Source: Candidatus Brocadia sinica JPN1 | GTDB taxonomy: Bacteria > Planctomycetota > Brocadiia > Brocadiales > Brocadiaceae | Reading direction: 5' to 3' | Assembly (NCBI RefSeq): GCF_000949635.1 | Contig: NZ_BAFN01000001.1 | Span: 1,364,001 to 1,428,000 of the forward strand | DNA length: 64,000 bases | Part shown: in pieces, positions 1 to 9,185 of the stretch | Position numbering within the stretch: the first letter of the stretch is position 1 | How the letters are laid out: each line of letters begins with the position of its first letter | Program-made: the position numbers and the translations under genes | The notes under the pieces: generated by a model | Told to the model about the DNA's origin: nothing | The model's database searches: none | What the model saw: the letters and a program-made list of their open reading frames with translations, nothing else

Positions 1-743
1 GAGGTCACGAACCGTATTCTTTCGAGCCCGTCTAAATCATTCAATTCGGAAAGCAGGTCGCCCAGTGTAACGTTTCCACTCAAACCTTTCCCGTAAGAAT
101 TTATATTTTGCCCCAGCAAGGTTACTTCTTTACAACCATTCGATACAAGGGCCTGCGCCTCTTCTTTTACATCGGCGATTGTCCGGCTGATCTCCCTGCC
201 GCGTACATAGGGCACAATACAATAGGAACAAAAGTTATCACAACCCCGCATAACCGTGATAAATGCCTGATACATATTTGCCCGGTAGGCCACTGCCCTC
301 TTTACATTAACGATTTGATCCTCATCTATGGCAAGGACATGTGAGCCATGATTTCTGATACTTAAAAGCAGCTCCGGCAATCGTGAAAACATGCGTGTTC
401 CGCAGACCAGGTCCACATGAGGCATACGTTTGAATATAGCCTCACCATCTTTTTGGGCCATGCACCCAAGAACACCCACAATAATCTCCGGGTGTCTTTT
501 CTTGAGTTTTTTTAATGCTCCCAGATGGGAATATACCTTATCCTCGGCATGCTGGCGCACGCTGCACGTATTAAACAGGATGACATCGGCTTCGTCAGCC
601 TTGTCAACAATTCTATAGCCTTCTTCCTGTAATAGCCCTAACGAAAGCTCGGCATCGAGCTTGTTCATCTGGCAACCGAAGGTTTCAAAAAAAACGGTCT
701 TGTATTGTTGGTCTTTATGAGTAAAAATAATAGAATCCATCAT
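1..743 (-). CDS. miaB: tRNA-2-methylthio-N6-dimethylallyladenosine synthase, N-terminal part (runs off window)
   Basis: Radical-SAM methylthiotransferase that adds a methylthio group to i6A37 of tRNAs. The reverse strand reads about 247 codons from an ATG at 743 (a second ATG follows at 740) and is open at the window edge, so the C-terminal part is outside. The UPF0004 domain carries its three cluster cysteines in FETFGCQMN, FNTCSVRQ and VGVLGCMAQ. The radical-SAM motif CDNFCSYC follows at about residue 165 in the setting RGCDNFCSYCIVPYVRG, typical of MiaB rather than MtaB or RimO. It is transcribed away from the two-component system. The family call is secure; separating MiaB from close paralogues rests on these motifs only. 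Confidence 0.93.
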   Translation of the reverse strand, partial: MMDSIIFTHKDQQYKTVFFETFGCQMNKLDAELSLGLLQEEGYRIVDKADEADVILFNTCSVRQHAEDKVYSHLGALKKLKKRHPEIIVGVLGCMAQKDGEAIFKRMPHVDLVCGTRMFSRLPELLLSIRNHGSHVLAIDEDQIVNVKRAVAYRANMYQAFITVMRGCDNFCSYCIVPYVRGREISRTIADVKEEAQALVSNGCKEVTLLGQNINSYGKGLSGNVTLGDLLSELNDLDGLERIRFVT

Positions 744-948
744 GGCGCTGATCTATACAAACGGTAAATGCATTTTCATATTTGAGTTCCGTTTTAAAAG
801 CAAACACAAATCCTGTAAGCGGCAGCTATCAGTTGTCAGCAATCAGCATCTGTCTGACTGCACAAGGCTGGCAGTTAGGCGCTTAAAGTTGTAATTGTAA
901 CGAACCTCGGAATGTAATCCAAGTATTTTTTGGGGTGAATAAAAAAAG

Positions 949-977
949 CCCCCTCTTGGGAGGAGATTCAGGGGCGG
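949..977. repeat. short C-run/G-run inverted repeat in the miaB / response regulator gap
   Basis: The gap 744-1018 holds no gene. It contains a short run of imperfect TCAGC-type repeats near 826-848 and a C-rich/G-rich inverted repeat (CCCCTC facing GAGG and AGGGGC). This looks like a degenerate dispersed palindrome. Either strand could form a weak hairpin, but no T-tract marks it as a terminator. Confidence 0.35.
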
Positions 978-1018
978 GTAAAAATAGCGGAAAATTCGAC
1001 TTTATAGAATAATACTAT

Positions 1019-1696
1019 ATGAGAATATTAGTCGTAGAGGATGAAAAAAAATTAGCCGCCTATATTAAAAAGGGACTGGAAGAAAACCACTTTGCCATTG
1101 ATGTGAGTCATGACGGAGAGGAATCTCTCTTTATGCTCAATACCAATGAGTACGACCTTGTTATCCTGGATATCATGCTTCCAAAGAAAAACGGCCTTGA
1201 GATATTGCGCGAGGCAAGAAAAAACGGCAAGGATATGCCGGTCCTTTTCCTGACGGCAAAGGATGCTGTTGAAGACAAGGCGTACGGATTAGATCTTGGG
1301 GCAGATGATTATCTTGTAAAACCCTTTTCTTTTATAGAGCTGATGGCACGGATACGGGCATTAATCCGAAGAGGAAAGGTTCATTACCAAACACGATTAA
1401 CGGTTGCAGGCCTTTCTCTGGATGTCGGAGCGCACCGCCTCTATAAAAATGGGCAGCCTGTAGAGCTTACCAACAAAGAATTTGCCCTGTTGGAATTTTT
1501 CATGAGAAATCTAAATACCGTACTAACCCGCACCCAGATCGCAGAACATGTATGGGATTATAATTTTGATAGCCTTACCAATGTAATTGACGTCTTTGTA
1601 AATCGCCTGAGAAATAAAATAGATAAGGACCGTACCCATAAACTGATTCATACCATTAAGGGTGTAGGGTATATCATGAAGGATGAAAAATCATGA
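1019..1696 (+). CDS. OmpR/PhoB-family response regulator
   Basis: Two-component DNA-binding regulator of 225 residues, the normal length for the family. The receiver domain (about 1-115) has the acidic pair E7-D8, the phospho-acceptor D51 in [12 protein letters not shown], the T/S residue in FLTAKD and the lysine in LVKPF. The winged-helix domain (about 127-222) ends with the usual [11 protein letters not shown]. The stop overlaps the start of the kinase gene by 4 bp (ATGA), so the two are cotranslated. Closest style is CusR/PmrA-type regulators. Nearby sugar-modification genes make a PmrA-like envelope-stress role conceivable, but the sequence does not prove it. Confidence 0.92.
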   Translation: MRILVVEDEKKLAAYIKKGLEENHFAIDVSHDGEESLFMLNTNEYDLVILDIMLPKKNGLEILREARKNGKDMPVLFLTAKDAVEDKAYGLDLGADDYLVKPFSFIELMARIRALIRRGKVHYQTRLTVAGLSLDVGAHRLYKNGQPVELTNKEFALLEFFMRNLNTVLTRTQIAEHVWDYNFDSLTNVIDVFVNRLRNKIDKDRTHKLIHTIKGVGYIMKDEKS

Positions 1697-3081
1697 ATTC
1701 ATGGACAATCCGCACAAAACTTACCTTCTGGTATACCAGTATTTTCGGAGGAACGCTTGTTCTCTTTGTTTTACTAACATACCTTGCATTCTCTTACACA
1801 AATAATAAACGCATCGATGTTGGGCTTAAAGAAGAGGCCGACGGTATAGCTCATTATGAACGAATGAGCGAGAATTCCTTCAAGAAGTATGTGGAGCGTA
1901 TATCGAATGAAAGAGACGAAGAGTGGGCTTCAGGAAAATATGTTGCTATACTCAATCATGCAGGAAATCTTCAATTCCGGTCAGGAAACTTAACGGATGC
2001 TTATCTGTCCTTAAATAGCCACCAACGAAAAGAAATCATTTCAGGAAAGACCTATTTTAAGACAGTAAGGACGTCAAAGGGGCGTCTTTTACGCATTATT
2101 ACGATATCCAAGAAGGATACCCAACAGTTAATCCAGATTGGGATTGTTGTTAAAAATGACAGCACCCTCAAACTCTTTTTACTTACACTCACGGCTTTAG
2201 GGGGCATTGCAATTATCGGTAGCTGGTTTGGTGGTCGCTTTATGGCAAAAAAGGCCCTAAAACCCATAAATTGCATGGTAAAAGAACTTCAGAAGATCGA
2301 AACCGAACACTTGAGAAAAAGACTAACACTCCATCCTGCAAAAGACGAAATCAATGAGCTTTCAGAAGTTATTAACGAAATGTTATCCCGCTTAGAAAAT
2401 TCCTTTAACCAGATTCGCCAGTTCACGGCAAATGCATCTCATGAATTGCGCACTCCCCTTGCCATTATGAAGGCCGGGATAGAAGTTTCTTTGTCTAAAG
2501 AAAGAGATCTTCGCGGTTATCAACAAGTGCTTGCTAATAATCTTGAAGACCTTGGGCGACTTTCAAAAATTATAGAAAACCTGTTTATCCTCACACAGGC
2601 CGATGCAGGACGATATGAATTACATAAGCAGCGGATGAATCTTTACCCTGTTATTGCGGAAATTGCAGAACAATTAAAGCTTATTGCTGAACCGAAAAAC
2701 ATCTTTGTATCAATGGAAAAGATGGAAGAGGCATTCATCGAGGGTGATGAGCTGCTTATCCGGATGATGCTCTTAAATTTAATAGACAACGCCGTAAAGT
2801 ATACTCAGCCCAATGGAACAATTCAGCTGTCCCTTTGCAAAGACAATGGATGTGTAAAGATTGCTATACGGGATAATGGTATTGGCATTCCGCAGGAAGA
2901 TATTGCTTATATATTCGAACGGTTTTATAGGACAAGCAATGCCCGTGCTGCCGACCAAGCCGGTGGAGGACTTGGCCTCAGCATCTGTCAATGGATCGTC
3001 AAATCTCATCATGGTACAATAACGGTAAAAAGTGAACTGCGTCAGGGAAGCACCTTTACAGTACTACTACCTACCTGCTGA
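1693..3081 (+). CDS. Membrane sensor histidine kinase (heavy-metal/PmrB-like type)
   Basis: Partner of the upstream regulator; 462 residues. Transmembrane segments lie at about 13-35 and 160-180, bracketing a periplasmic domain of about 120 residues. HAMP follows at about 180-235, the H-box at H250 (ASHELRTPL), and the N, G1 and G2 boxes of HATPase_c at about 365-455 ([24 protein letters not shown]). The periplasmic part has an acidic E-x-x-E stretch (residues 73-76, in NERDEEW), reminiscent of the metal-sensing ExxE motifs of PmrB; this is only suggestive. The 4-bp overlap with the regulator gene indicates one transcript. The inducing signal is unknown. Confidence 0.92.
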   Translation: MNSWTIRTKLTFWYTSIFGGTLVLFVLLTYLAFSYTNNKRIDVGLKEEADGIAHYERMSENSFKKYVERISNERDEEWASGKYVAILNHAGNLQFRSGNLTDAYLSLNSHQRKEIISGKTYFKTVRTSKGRLLRIITISKKDTQQLIQIGIVVKNDSTLKLFLLTLTALGGIAIIGSWFGGRFMAKKALKPINCMVKELQKIETEHLRKRLTLHPAKDEINELSEVINEMLSRLENSFNQIRQFTANASHELRTPLAIMKAGIEVSLSKERDLRGYQQVLANNLEDLGRLSKIIENLFILTQADAGRYELHKQRMNLYPVIAEIAEQLKLIAEPKNIFVSMEKMEEAFIEGDELLIRMMLLNLIDNAVKYTQPNGTIQLSLCKDNGCVKIAIRDNGIGIPQEDIAYIFERFYRTSNARAADQAGGGLGLSICQWIVKSHHGTITVKSELRQGSTFTVLLPTC

Positions 3082-3112
3082 ATTCTCCAAGATTACAAAA
3101 AATTAATTTTGC

Positions 3113-3146
3113 GTTCATCTCACGTTCATCTGCCACAGGGTATAAT
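3113..3146 (+). promoter_or_regulatory. Promoter with 11-bp-phased direct repeat at the -35 region
   Basis: GTTCATCT occurs at 3113-3120 and again at 3124-3131, one helical turn (11 bp) apart, followed by a perfect TATAAT at 3141-3146. The expected -35 position (about 3118-3123) holds no TTGACA-like hexamer and is covered by the repeats. Such an arrangement is typical of promoters activated by OmpR-family regulators. It lies directly behind the two-component operon and drives rightward towards the gene at 3458. Confidence 0.55.
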
Positions 3147-3191
3147 GTACCTATAAAAAACAGAAGGGAAGAATATACTCAGACAGTGCAA

Positions 3192-3246
3192 ACAGGTAAA
3201 ATACTTTTTGTAATAATTACAATTATTCATTGTAAATATTACCTGT
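3192..3246 (+). other. Inverted repeat in a ~300-nt untranslated leader
   Basis: ACAGGTAA (3192-3199) is perfectly complementary to TTACCTGT (3239-3246). The intervening AT-rich DNA can pair further (GTAATAATTAC). It sits in the long leader between the promoter at 3113-3146 and the gene at 3458. Apart from this hairpin the gap 3082-3457 shows no gene. Confidence 0.4.
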
Positions 3247-3457
3247 TATTACAGTAGCAATCGGTATTACAGGCAAAGAAACAAAAACTTATTTAATTCT
3301 AATACTATTACATTTCTTGTACTTACAGCACACGCCTGCATTAATTTCTGTTTTCATGCCTGTCCGGCACTTCCTTTGTATATTTAGCTTCCCCTGATGA
3401 AAGATGTGGAAATATTTATGTTTTTGTTGAAAAACCCAATTAAGAAGGAGCTTATGT

Positions 3458-3823
3458 ATGCATTGTAATATTGCACGTGCCATCACGTGGTTTGGTCAGG
3501 AGCATCGCCTGTTCGGGTTAAATTGGAGCTACCTCACGATTCTTGGATTTATTGGTAACGCGATATTTTCCACCCGGTTTTTAATCCAATGGATAGCCTC
3601 TGAAAAGAAAGGAAAAAGCGTGATTCCTGATTCATTTTGGTACTGGAGCATAGCGGGAAGCGTAATTATGTGTGCCTATTGGATCATGGAACGCAGCCCG
3701 GTTGGGATACTGGCCTATCTGCCAAACTCACTCATTTATATGCGCAATTTACATTTAATCAGGAAACACAGATTCGCAGAAACTGCACCAGCACCAATCC
3801 AGGTACCTCTTGAAAAAATTTGA
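3458..3823 (+). CDS. LAB_N (lipid A biosynthesis N-terminal) domain membrane protein
   Basis: A 121-residue integral membrane protein matching the stand-alone LAB_N domain fused to LpxB in some bacteria. Hallmarks are WSYLTILGFIGNAIFSTRFLIQW (about 23-46), SFWYWSIAGS (about 60-70) and LPNSLIYMRNLHLI near the end. It probably has three membrane segments. Stand-alone LAB_N proteins commonly sit beside envelope glycosyltransferases; a transporter-like role for lipid-linked sugars has been proposed but not proven. The start is set by AAGGAG seven bases upstream of the ATG; a closer upstream ATG hits a stop at once. It overlaps no gene if the next one starts at 3840. Confidence 0.85.
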   Translation: MHCNIARAITWFGQEHRLFGLNWSYLTILGFIGNAIFSTRFLIQWIASEKKGKSVIPDSFWYWSIAGSVIMCAYWIMERSPVGILAYLPNSLIYMRNLHLIRKHRFAETAPAPIQVPLEKI

Positions 3824-3839
3824 ACTAAGGTGTTCGCCC

Positions 3840-4565
3840 GTGTCAAAAGACGAGATATTCAAGGAAAATATGACTACAATAGCAGACTTTAATTTTGGGG
3901 AGAAAGTCGCTTCAGTATTTGACGACATGCTGGACCGCTCAGTTCCGTTTTACCGGGAAATCCAAAGAATGATTGTGGAGATGGCAGTAGATTTTGCCGT
4001 TGAAGGAACAAATATCTATGATCTTGGATGCTCCACGGGCACTACCCTGCTCAATTTAGGTCAAAATATCCCCGGTAAAGTAAAATTCATTGGCGTCGAT
4101 TATTCACGGGACATGCTTGCCAGGTGCAAACAGAAACTCAGTGCACTCCATTTCTTCCGGGAACACGAACTGATCTGCGCCGATTTGAATCAAGGTGTAC
4201 ATATCGAGAATGCCTCGGTCGTCATTATGATTCTTGCGCTTCAATTCATCAGGCCGTTAAATCGGGACAAATTAATCGGCAGTATTCTGAGGGGATTGAA
4301 TGAGAACGGATGTCTGATCCTTGTGGAAAAAATCCTGGGGGAAGACTCAGTTTTTAACCGGCTCTTCATAAAGTACTACTATGACTTCAAGAAACGAAAT
4401 GGGTACAGCGAATTAGAAATCGCACAGAAACGAGAGGCGCTCGAAAACGTATTGATCCCTTACAAGTTATTGGAAAACAGGGAACTCATGATCAAAGAGG
4501 GATTCCGGTATTGTGATGTATTTTTCAAGTGGTACAACTTCTGTGGGATGGTGGCCGTAAAATGA
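3840..4565 (+). CDS. cmoA: CmoA-like carboxy-S-adenosylmethionine synthase
   Basis: SAM-dependent Rossmann enzyme closely resembling CmoA, which makes carboxy-SAM from SAM and prephenate for cmo5U34 tRNA modification. Shared blocks in order: DFNFGEKVASVFDDML, DRSVPFY, YDLGCSTGTTLLNL (SAM motif I), GVDYSRDMLARC, NASVVIMILALQF, DFKKRNGYSELEI and QKREALENVL. Length of about 241 residues fits the family. A GTG at 3840 is preferred: AAGGTG lies eight bases upstream, whereas the further upstream in-frame start is a TTG inside the previous gene; ATG 3870 is also possible. No cmoB lies nearby, so the tRNA role is inferred from family resemblance. The stop overlaps the next gene (ATGA). Confidence 0.82.
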   Translation: MSKDEIFKENMTTIADFNFGEKVASVFDDMLDRSVPFYREIQRMIVEMAVDFAVEGTNIYDLGCSTGTTLLNLGQNIPGKVKFIGVDYSRDMLARCKQKLSALHFFREHELICADLNQGVHIENASVVIMILALQFIRPLNRDKLIGSILRGLNENGCLILVEKILGEDSVFNRLFIKYYYDFKKRNGYSELEIAQKREALENVLIPYKLLENRELMIKEGFRYCDVFFKWYNFCGMVAVK

Positions 4566-5284
4566 TCGTCAAGACAGGCAACTTCTTTTTCCGGTACCGG
4601 AATGCCCTTTTCCCCATAGTTTTTGCCTTGCTTTTTTTCGAGGGGACATGGCCGTTGTTTGACAATCATCTCATTGAGATGTGGGAAATTGTCGTCGGCA
4701 CTACCATAGCGGTGTGTGGTCAGACATTGCGGGCGCTTACCATTGGACTTGCCTATATCAAACGCGGCGGTAAAAAAAAGAAGGTGTATGCGGAAACCCT
4801 TGTTCAGGACGGAATTTTTGCACATTGCAGAAACCCCCTCTATTTAGGAAATATTTTGATCCTTCTTGGAGTGGGAATTGCCGGAAATTCACTCTTATTT
4901 GTTTTGTTTGGAATTCCGCTTCTCCTCTTTGCTTATTTAGCGATCATACATGCCGAGGAAAACTATCTGGGAAAAAAGTTTGGACAGGAGTTCAAGGATT
5001 ACTGTAGACGAGTCAACCGCATTATCCCTGACTTTTCAGGTATAGGAAACACTATCAAAAGTATGGAATTCAAATGGAACCGATTAGTTGTCAAAGAATA
5101 TGCTACACCCTTTGTATGGATAACGGGACTGACGTTTTTAATCATGAAGGATACATACCTGGACTACGGCTATGATGCCAGTAAATACACGTTGTGGCCT
5201 CTGTCAATTTTATCCATGGTCATCACCTGTGCATTTTTTGTTGCGTGGTATCTGAAAAAAAACAAATTTTTGCGAGCGAAATAA
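4562..5284 (+). CDS. Isoprenylcysteine/phospholipid methyltransferase-family membrane protein
   Basis: Membrane methyltransferase of the ICMT/PEMT superfamily, 240 residues. Its SAM-binding half has the signature CRNPLYLGNILILLG (about 91-106) and the distal HAEENYLGKKFGQEFKDYCRRV block (about 136-158). At least five hydrophobic segments are visible, two of them (about 185-200 and 215-232) in the C-terminal part. The start was placed at 4562, giving a 4-bp ATGA overlap with the CmoA-like gene, rather than an in-frame GTG 33 bases upstream. The substrate is unknown; neighbours suggest a lipid or lipid-linked envelope component. Confidence 0.75.
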   Translation: MIVKTGNFFFRYRNALFPIVFALLFFEGTWPLFDNHLIEMWEIVVGTTIAVCGQTLRALTIGLAYIKRGGKKKKVYAETLVQDGIFAHCRNPLYLGNILILLGVGIAGNSLLFVLFGIPLLLFAYLAIIHAEENYLGKKFGQEFKDYCRRVNRIIPDFSGIGNTIKSMEFKWNRLVVKEYATPFVWITGLTFLIMKDTYLDYGYDASKYTLWPLSILSMVITCAFFVAWYLKKNKFLRAK

Positions 5285-5313
5285 GAATACAAGATCACGG
5301 AAGTTCCACGTTA

Positions 5314-5584
5314 TACTCAAAGGGTTCACAAGTAGTGAATATGTAAATTGATACACAGGGTGGCACGGACAAACGGAGTTTGTCCGTGCTGAACTTGCAC
5401 AACGTTGTTTATAAATCATTCATTTTGAATTTAGGATAGACAATACAAGTGAGACTATTGCAAGCACAAAGCATTAATCAGTATTACAGAACCACGGACA
5501 AGCATAGCTTGTCCGTGCCACCCCGGTAAAATGGTTGCTATTTGTATCGGATTGATAAATCGCAAATTGTGAGCCACTCGATTA
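5314..5584 (-). mobile_element. MITE copy 1 (~271 bp, TA-flanked)
   Basis: Non-coding element with terminal inverted repeats starting TACTCAA and a TA on each side (5312-5313 and 5585-5586). Inside, two copies of a GGTGGCACGGACAA... stem-loop face each other near the ends (the stem pairs GGACAA with TTGTCC). It is inverted relative to copies 2 and 3, and its right terminus has drifted. There is no coding capacity. The TA duplication suggests mobilisation by an IS630/Tc1-mariner type transposase, which is absent from this window. With the short flank to 5761 it fills the gap between the ICMT-like gene and the next glycosyltransferase. Confidence 0.85.
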
Positions 5585-5761
5585 TATCTCTCCGGTGTTG
5601 CCATCAAAACGGTAAACCCTTAGTTATAGTATTACTTTGTAAAAACTTCTTTTTGTGCAAGTTTTTACATCCCCACCATCCCCTCCTTGCGGAGGAGGAG
5701 AAAGAGGGGTGGTCAATTTGGTTGCGGCTATGCTGCGCCAGGTAATTTAAGCATTTGAAAA

Positions 5762-7399
5762 ATGGAAACAAAACTGAATCGGCATTCTACGGAAAGGTTA
5801 ACAAAAAAGGACATTCCTTTTCTCTTAGGCTTAATCGTAATTGGCCTTGTTCTGTTCCTATTTTATACATGGTCGATGCCGCTCATTGATCCAGATGAAC
5901 CTCGTTATGCCTCTACAGCGAGCGATATGGTGATGAACAACAACTGGATTGTGCCGCACTTTAATGGAGCTCCGCGTATTAATAAGCCTCCGCTTTTTTA
6001 TTGGGCCATTGCCATATCCTATAAAATATTCGGGATAAGCGAATTCAGTGCACGATTACCTGCAACACTGGCAGCCATAGGCACGGTATTGATTACCTAT
6101 CTATGGGGGAGGCAACTTGAAGACCGTAAAAATGGATTTTGGGCTGGAGTGATGCTGATGGTCAGCCCACTGTTCTTTTTCGTTTCCCGGTTATGTATTA
6201 CAGATATGCTATTAACCTTTTTTGTCAGTGCCAGCCTTTACCTTTTCTTCATTGAATATACGGAAGCTAATAAAAACAACCTCAGGAGGTTATTCCTTTA
6301 CTTTCTCCTGAGTATGGTTTTTCTGGTAAAAGGGCCGGTAGGTCTCTTGTTGTTTATCCTGATCGCCATTGGTTTTCTCTTATGGATACGCGATTTTCAA
6401 TCTATCAGGAGGCTTTGGTATCTGCCAGGATTCCTGCTTTTCCTGGGTATTATTTGTGCGTGGGGTATTCCCTTCTGGTTATCCCTTGGCACAAAACAAA
6501 TCTTTACATTACTCTCGCAGGAGATGTCAGGCAGATTTGTCAGCGGCTATGCCCATCCACAACCTTTTTATTATTATGTACCGGTATTTTTCATGGGATT
6601 TTTCCCCTGGTCGCTGTTTGTATTTATTCCTTTTCTACATATCCAAAAACAAAGACAAAGTATGCCGGCAGAAGAAAAAAGACAGGTGTATTTTTTCTGT
6701 TCCTGGTTCATACTTACCTTAATCTTTTTTTCTCTGTCTCACTCGAAATTGATGACCTATATCCTTCCCGTTTCCCCTTCCATTGCATTGCTGACCAAGT
6801 CACTTTCCCGATGGGAAACGAAAGACACCTTTGGAAACAGCTACTTATGGACATTGTGGCTTGCGCTATTCGTGTCCGCAACGATTCCCCTTGCACTAAT
6901 TTTTATCATGCTAAAATGGACGCCAACGGTGAGCGGTTTATCCACAATTCATATGGTCATTCCCATTGTTGTGCTTTTCGTTGGGACATTGGTGTCACTC
7001 TACACTTTCTTCAGGAGGAGGCATTTTCTCCAAATCATAAAGGTCTTTTGTTTCACCAATTGTTTAATCCTTGGTATCACCATGGCATATTCAGTGAAAT
7101 ACTTAGGAACCTTTCGGTCCACAAAGGATATTGTGGAACACTGTCTTTCAGACAAGAAGAATTATGTGCTTTTCAGTTACGGAAGAATTAAACCGAGTCT
7201 TGTCTTTTACAGTGGGAAAAATGTGCTAGAAATAGAGGCAGATACCAGATTAGAAAAACTTATTTCTGCTCAGGAATGTCCTCTTTATGTCGTGATGAGC
7301 ATACATGATTATCAAAAAAAACAGGAATGGATTCATAAAAATAAATTACATGCCGTATGTCAGAATAATACGCATGTTATATTAGAAAATACCTTATAA
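5762..7399 (+). CDS. ArnT-like membrane glycosyltransferase (PMT/GT-C family), paralogue 1
   Basis: Integral membrane GT-C glycosyltransferase of 545 residues, related to ArnT (undecaprenyl-phosphate-Ara4N transferase to lipid A). The first periplasmic loop has the expected DPDEPRYASTASDM (about 41-54) and NGAPRINKPPLFYW (about 67-80), with the acidic catalytic-type residue in DEPRYA and the K-P-P-L-F-Y-W block. About eleven hydrophobic segments follow, then a short soluble C-terminal domain. Codon use is AT-leaning, like the surrounding chromosome and unlike the next gene. The donor could be Ara4N or another polyprenyl-linked sugar. Confidence 0.85.
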   Translation: METKLNRHSTERLTKKDIPFLLGLIVIGLVLFLFYTWSMPLIDPDEPRYASTASDMVMNNNWIVPHFNGAPRINKPPLFYWAIAISYKIFGISEFSARLPATLAAIGTVLITYLWGRQLEDRKNGFWAGVMLMVSPLFFFVSRLCITDMLLTFFVSASLYLFFIEYTEANKNNLRRLFLYFLLSMVFLVKGPVGLLLFILIAIGFLLWIRDFQSIRRLWYLPGFLLFLGIICAWGIPFWLSLGTKQIFTLLSQEMSGRFVSGYAHPQPFYYYVPVFFMGFFPWSLFVFIPFLHIQKQRQSMPAEEKRQVYFFCSWFILTLIFFSLSHSKLMTYILPVSPSIALLTKSLSRWETKDTFGNSYLWTLWLALFVSATIPLALIFIMLKWTPTVSGLSTIHMVIPIVVLFVGTLVSLYTFFRRRHFLQIIKVFCFTNCLILGITMAYSVKYLGTFRSTKDIVEHCLSDKKNYVLFSYGRIKPSLVFYSGKNVLEIEADTRLEKLISAQECPLYVVMSIHDYQKKQEWIHKNKLHAVCQNNTHVILENTL

Positions 7400-7409
7400 T
7401 TTTCTTCAT

Positions 7410-9185
7410 ATGAATAGAAAACAGAACGGATTTGCTGAAAGATACGAGCGGCTCGATATAGTAATACTCGTCCTGTCCTGCGTGCTCGTATTCTATGCCC
7501 TCGGCGACCGCGCGCTTTGGGGCGCAGAGGGCCGGTGGGCCGAGATAACGAGAGAAATGCTGCTCACAGGCGACTATTTCCACCCGACCATCAACGGCGA
7601 GCCGTATTTCGACAAGCCGCTGGTTACCTACTGGTTTATTGCCGCGATATCCCTTATTTCTGGCACACTGAACGAGTTTGTAGTCCGCCTGCCGAGCGCG
7701 ATTGCTGGCATAGCTGCGGTGTGGGCAACCCTTAGGCTTGGCCGACGGCTGTGGTCGCCCGAGGTCGGCCGTATTGCCGCGATGATACTGCTGACAAGCT
7801 ACGGCCTCATATCCCAGTCGCGCATGGCTGCGGCCGACACGGAGAATCTCGCAACCGTTATGCTAGCAATACTCTGGTACTGGTCGAGGCGTGATAAACT
7901 CAACTTCACCACGTTTTTAGTACTCTACCTAATTACCTTCGCCGGTTCGCTCTGCAAAGGTCCGGTGGCGGCGGTCGTAACTGCCATAGGTATCTTACCC
8001 GACGCCATAGCCGGCAAGAGATGGAAGGCGTTCCTCCGTCCTGCGTCGCTCTTTGCCCTTGCCATAGGCATTGCAATTTACTTTGCCCCCTTCATTTGGT
8101 CGTCAAAGACTAACCCAGTATCTTATACTTCCAGCGGACTGGTCCTCGTTTGGCAGGAGAACATCCAGCGGTTCTTCTCGCCCTTCGACCACAAGGCGCC
8201 CATGTACACGTATATTCATTCGGTGCCCATGCTCATCCTGCCGTGGGCGCCAGTCTTCATCACAGCCCTCATTGCCGGAGCGAAGTACTTCGCGAGACTG
8301 GACAAGAATGCACACTGGCTGATCAAGGTCATTGTCCTGATATTTGTTTTCTTCACCCTTTCCGGTTCGCGGCGCAGTTACTATATCCTGCCTATCATCC
8401 CTTTCTGCGCACTTCTGACCGCCGTCATTCTGACGAGCATGAAGGAGTTTAGTCCTTCCCGCATTATTCCTGTGGGGTTCAATATCCAGAAGGGAATCCT
8501 CTTCGGTGCAGCAGTCCTTGAGCTTGCAGTCTTCCTGGTGCTTCTTATAGTTCCACCCAGGAGTGCCGGGGTTTCGCTTGTTGGTATTTCTCTTGTCGGT
8601 ATACTCGTAGCCCTGGCAGCGATAGCGGCTGCATTAGTTACATCAAGAACCGCTCGCCTCCTGACAGTGCAGCCGGAGGAGAAGGCATTCATACCCCTGG
8701 CAGCAGTGGCGTTTGTTGTGATGGGCGGATTCTTCTGCGTGCAGCAAAATACCCTTGAGGAATGCAGGTCAGAACGTCAGTTTATCTCCGAAATTCAAAG
8801 CGCTATGGCATGGATACCGTCCGACCGCATCGTCCTGATGTATAAAGGAGAGGTCGATGCAAAAATGGTATTCTATCTGGGTAAAGGATCACCCGTAACA
8901 CTTCTTAGATACAAGGACAAGTACGCTGGCGAACCGGACCCTGACAAAATGGCCATCATGTCGTTCCTGCAAAGCGACCGGCTTGGGGCGCTTATCGCTC
9001 AGGTGAGATATGTGGCGGCACTTCCCACAGAGTTATCACGCCTTTTGCCTGCCGTGCCAACATTCGAAGAAAAGCCCCTGCCGTTTGAATCAAAGGATTC
9101 GCGGCAGGAAAGATGGGGGGTATGGCTCCTGAACAGTCAAAATACAACGCCAAGTAGAGGAGACAAGACGACCAATGAGAAGTAA
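7410..9185 (+). CDS. arnT: 4-amino-4-deoxy-L-arabinose transferase (ArnT-type glycosyltransferase)
   Basis: GT-C membrane glycosyltransferase of 591 residues, predicted to transfer Ara4N from undecaprenyl phosphate to lipid A in the periplasm. The first loop carries WGAEGRWAEITREML (about 33-47) and NGEPYFDKPLVTYW (about 60-73), matching the DEPRYA and KPPL regions of the family. Many transmembrane helices follow, then a soluble C-terminal domain from about 470. It starts the G+C-rich block; the stop overlaps arnB by 11 bp, which ties it to the arn pathway and makes it the best candidate for the true ArnT among the three paralogues here. The base-composition jump from the gene ten bases upstream is abrupt. 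Confidence 0.85.
   Translation: MNRKQNGFAERYERLDIVILVLSCVLVFYALGDRALWGAEGRWAEITREMLLTGDYFHPTINGEPYFDKPLVTYWFIAAISLISGTLNEFVVRLPSAIAGIAAVWATLRLGRRLWSPEVGRIAAMILLTSYGLISQSRMAAADTENLATVMLAILWYWSRRDKLNFTTFLVLYLITFAGSLCKGPVAAVVTAIGILPDAIAGKRWKAFLRPASLFALAIGIAIYFAPFIWSSKTNPVSYTSSGLVLVWQENIQRFFSPFDHKAPMYTYIHSVPMLILPWAPVFITALIAGAKYFARLDKNAHWLIKVIVLIFVFFTLSGSRRSYYILPIIPFCALLTAVILTSMKEFSPSRIIPVGFNIQKGILFGAAVLELAVFLVLLIVPPRSAGVSLVGISLVGILVALAAIAAALVTSRTARLLTVQPEEKAFIPLAAVAFVVMGGFFCVQQNTLEECRSERQFISEIQSAMAWIPSDRIVLMYKGEVDAKMVFYLGKGSPVTLLRYKDKYAGEPDPDKMAIMSFLQSDRLGALIAQVRYVAALPTELSRLLPAVPTFEEKPLPFESKDSRQERWGVWLLNSQNTTPSRGDKTTNEK

Noticed and set aside
3840-5284. CmoA-like and ICMT-like genes as a new lipid-methylation pathway
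   Set aside because: The first matches CmoA closely along its length, so a tRNA role is the simpler reading despite the envelope neighbours.
6382-7191. Plus-strand 269-codon frame within the first ArnT-like gene
   Set aside because: It lies entirely inside a clear membrane transferase gene in another frame and resembles no family.
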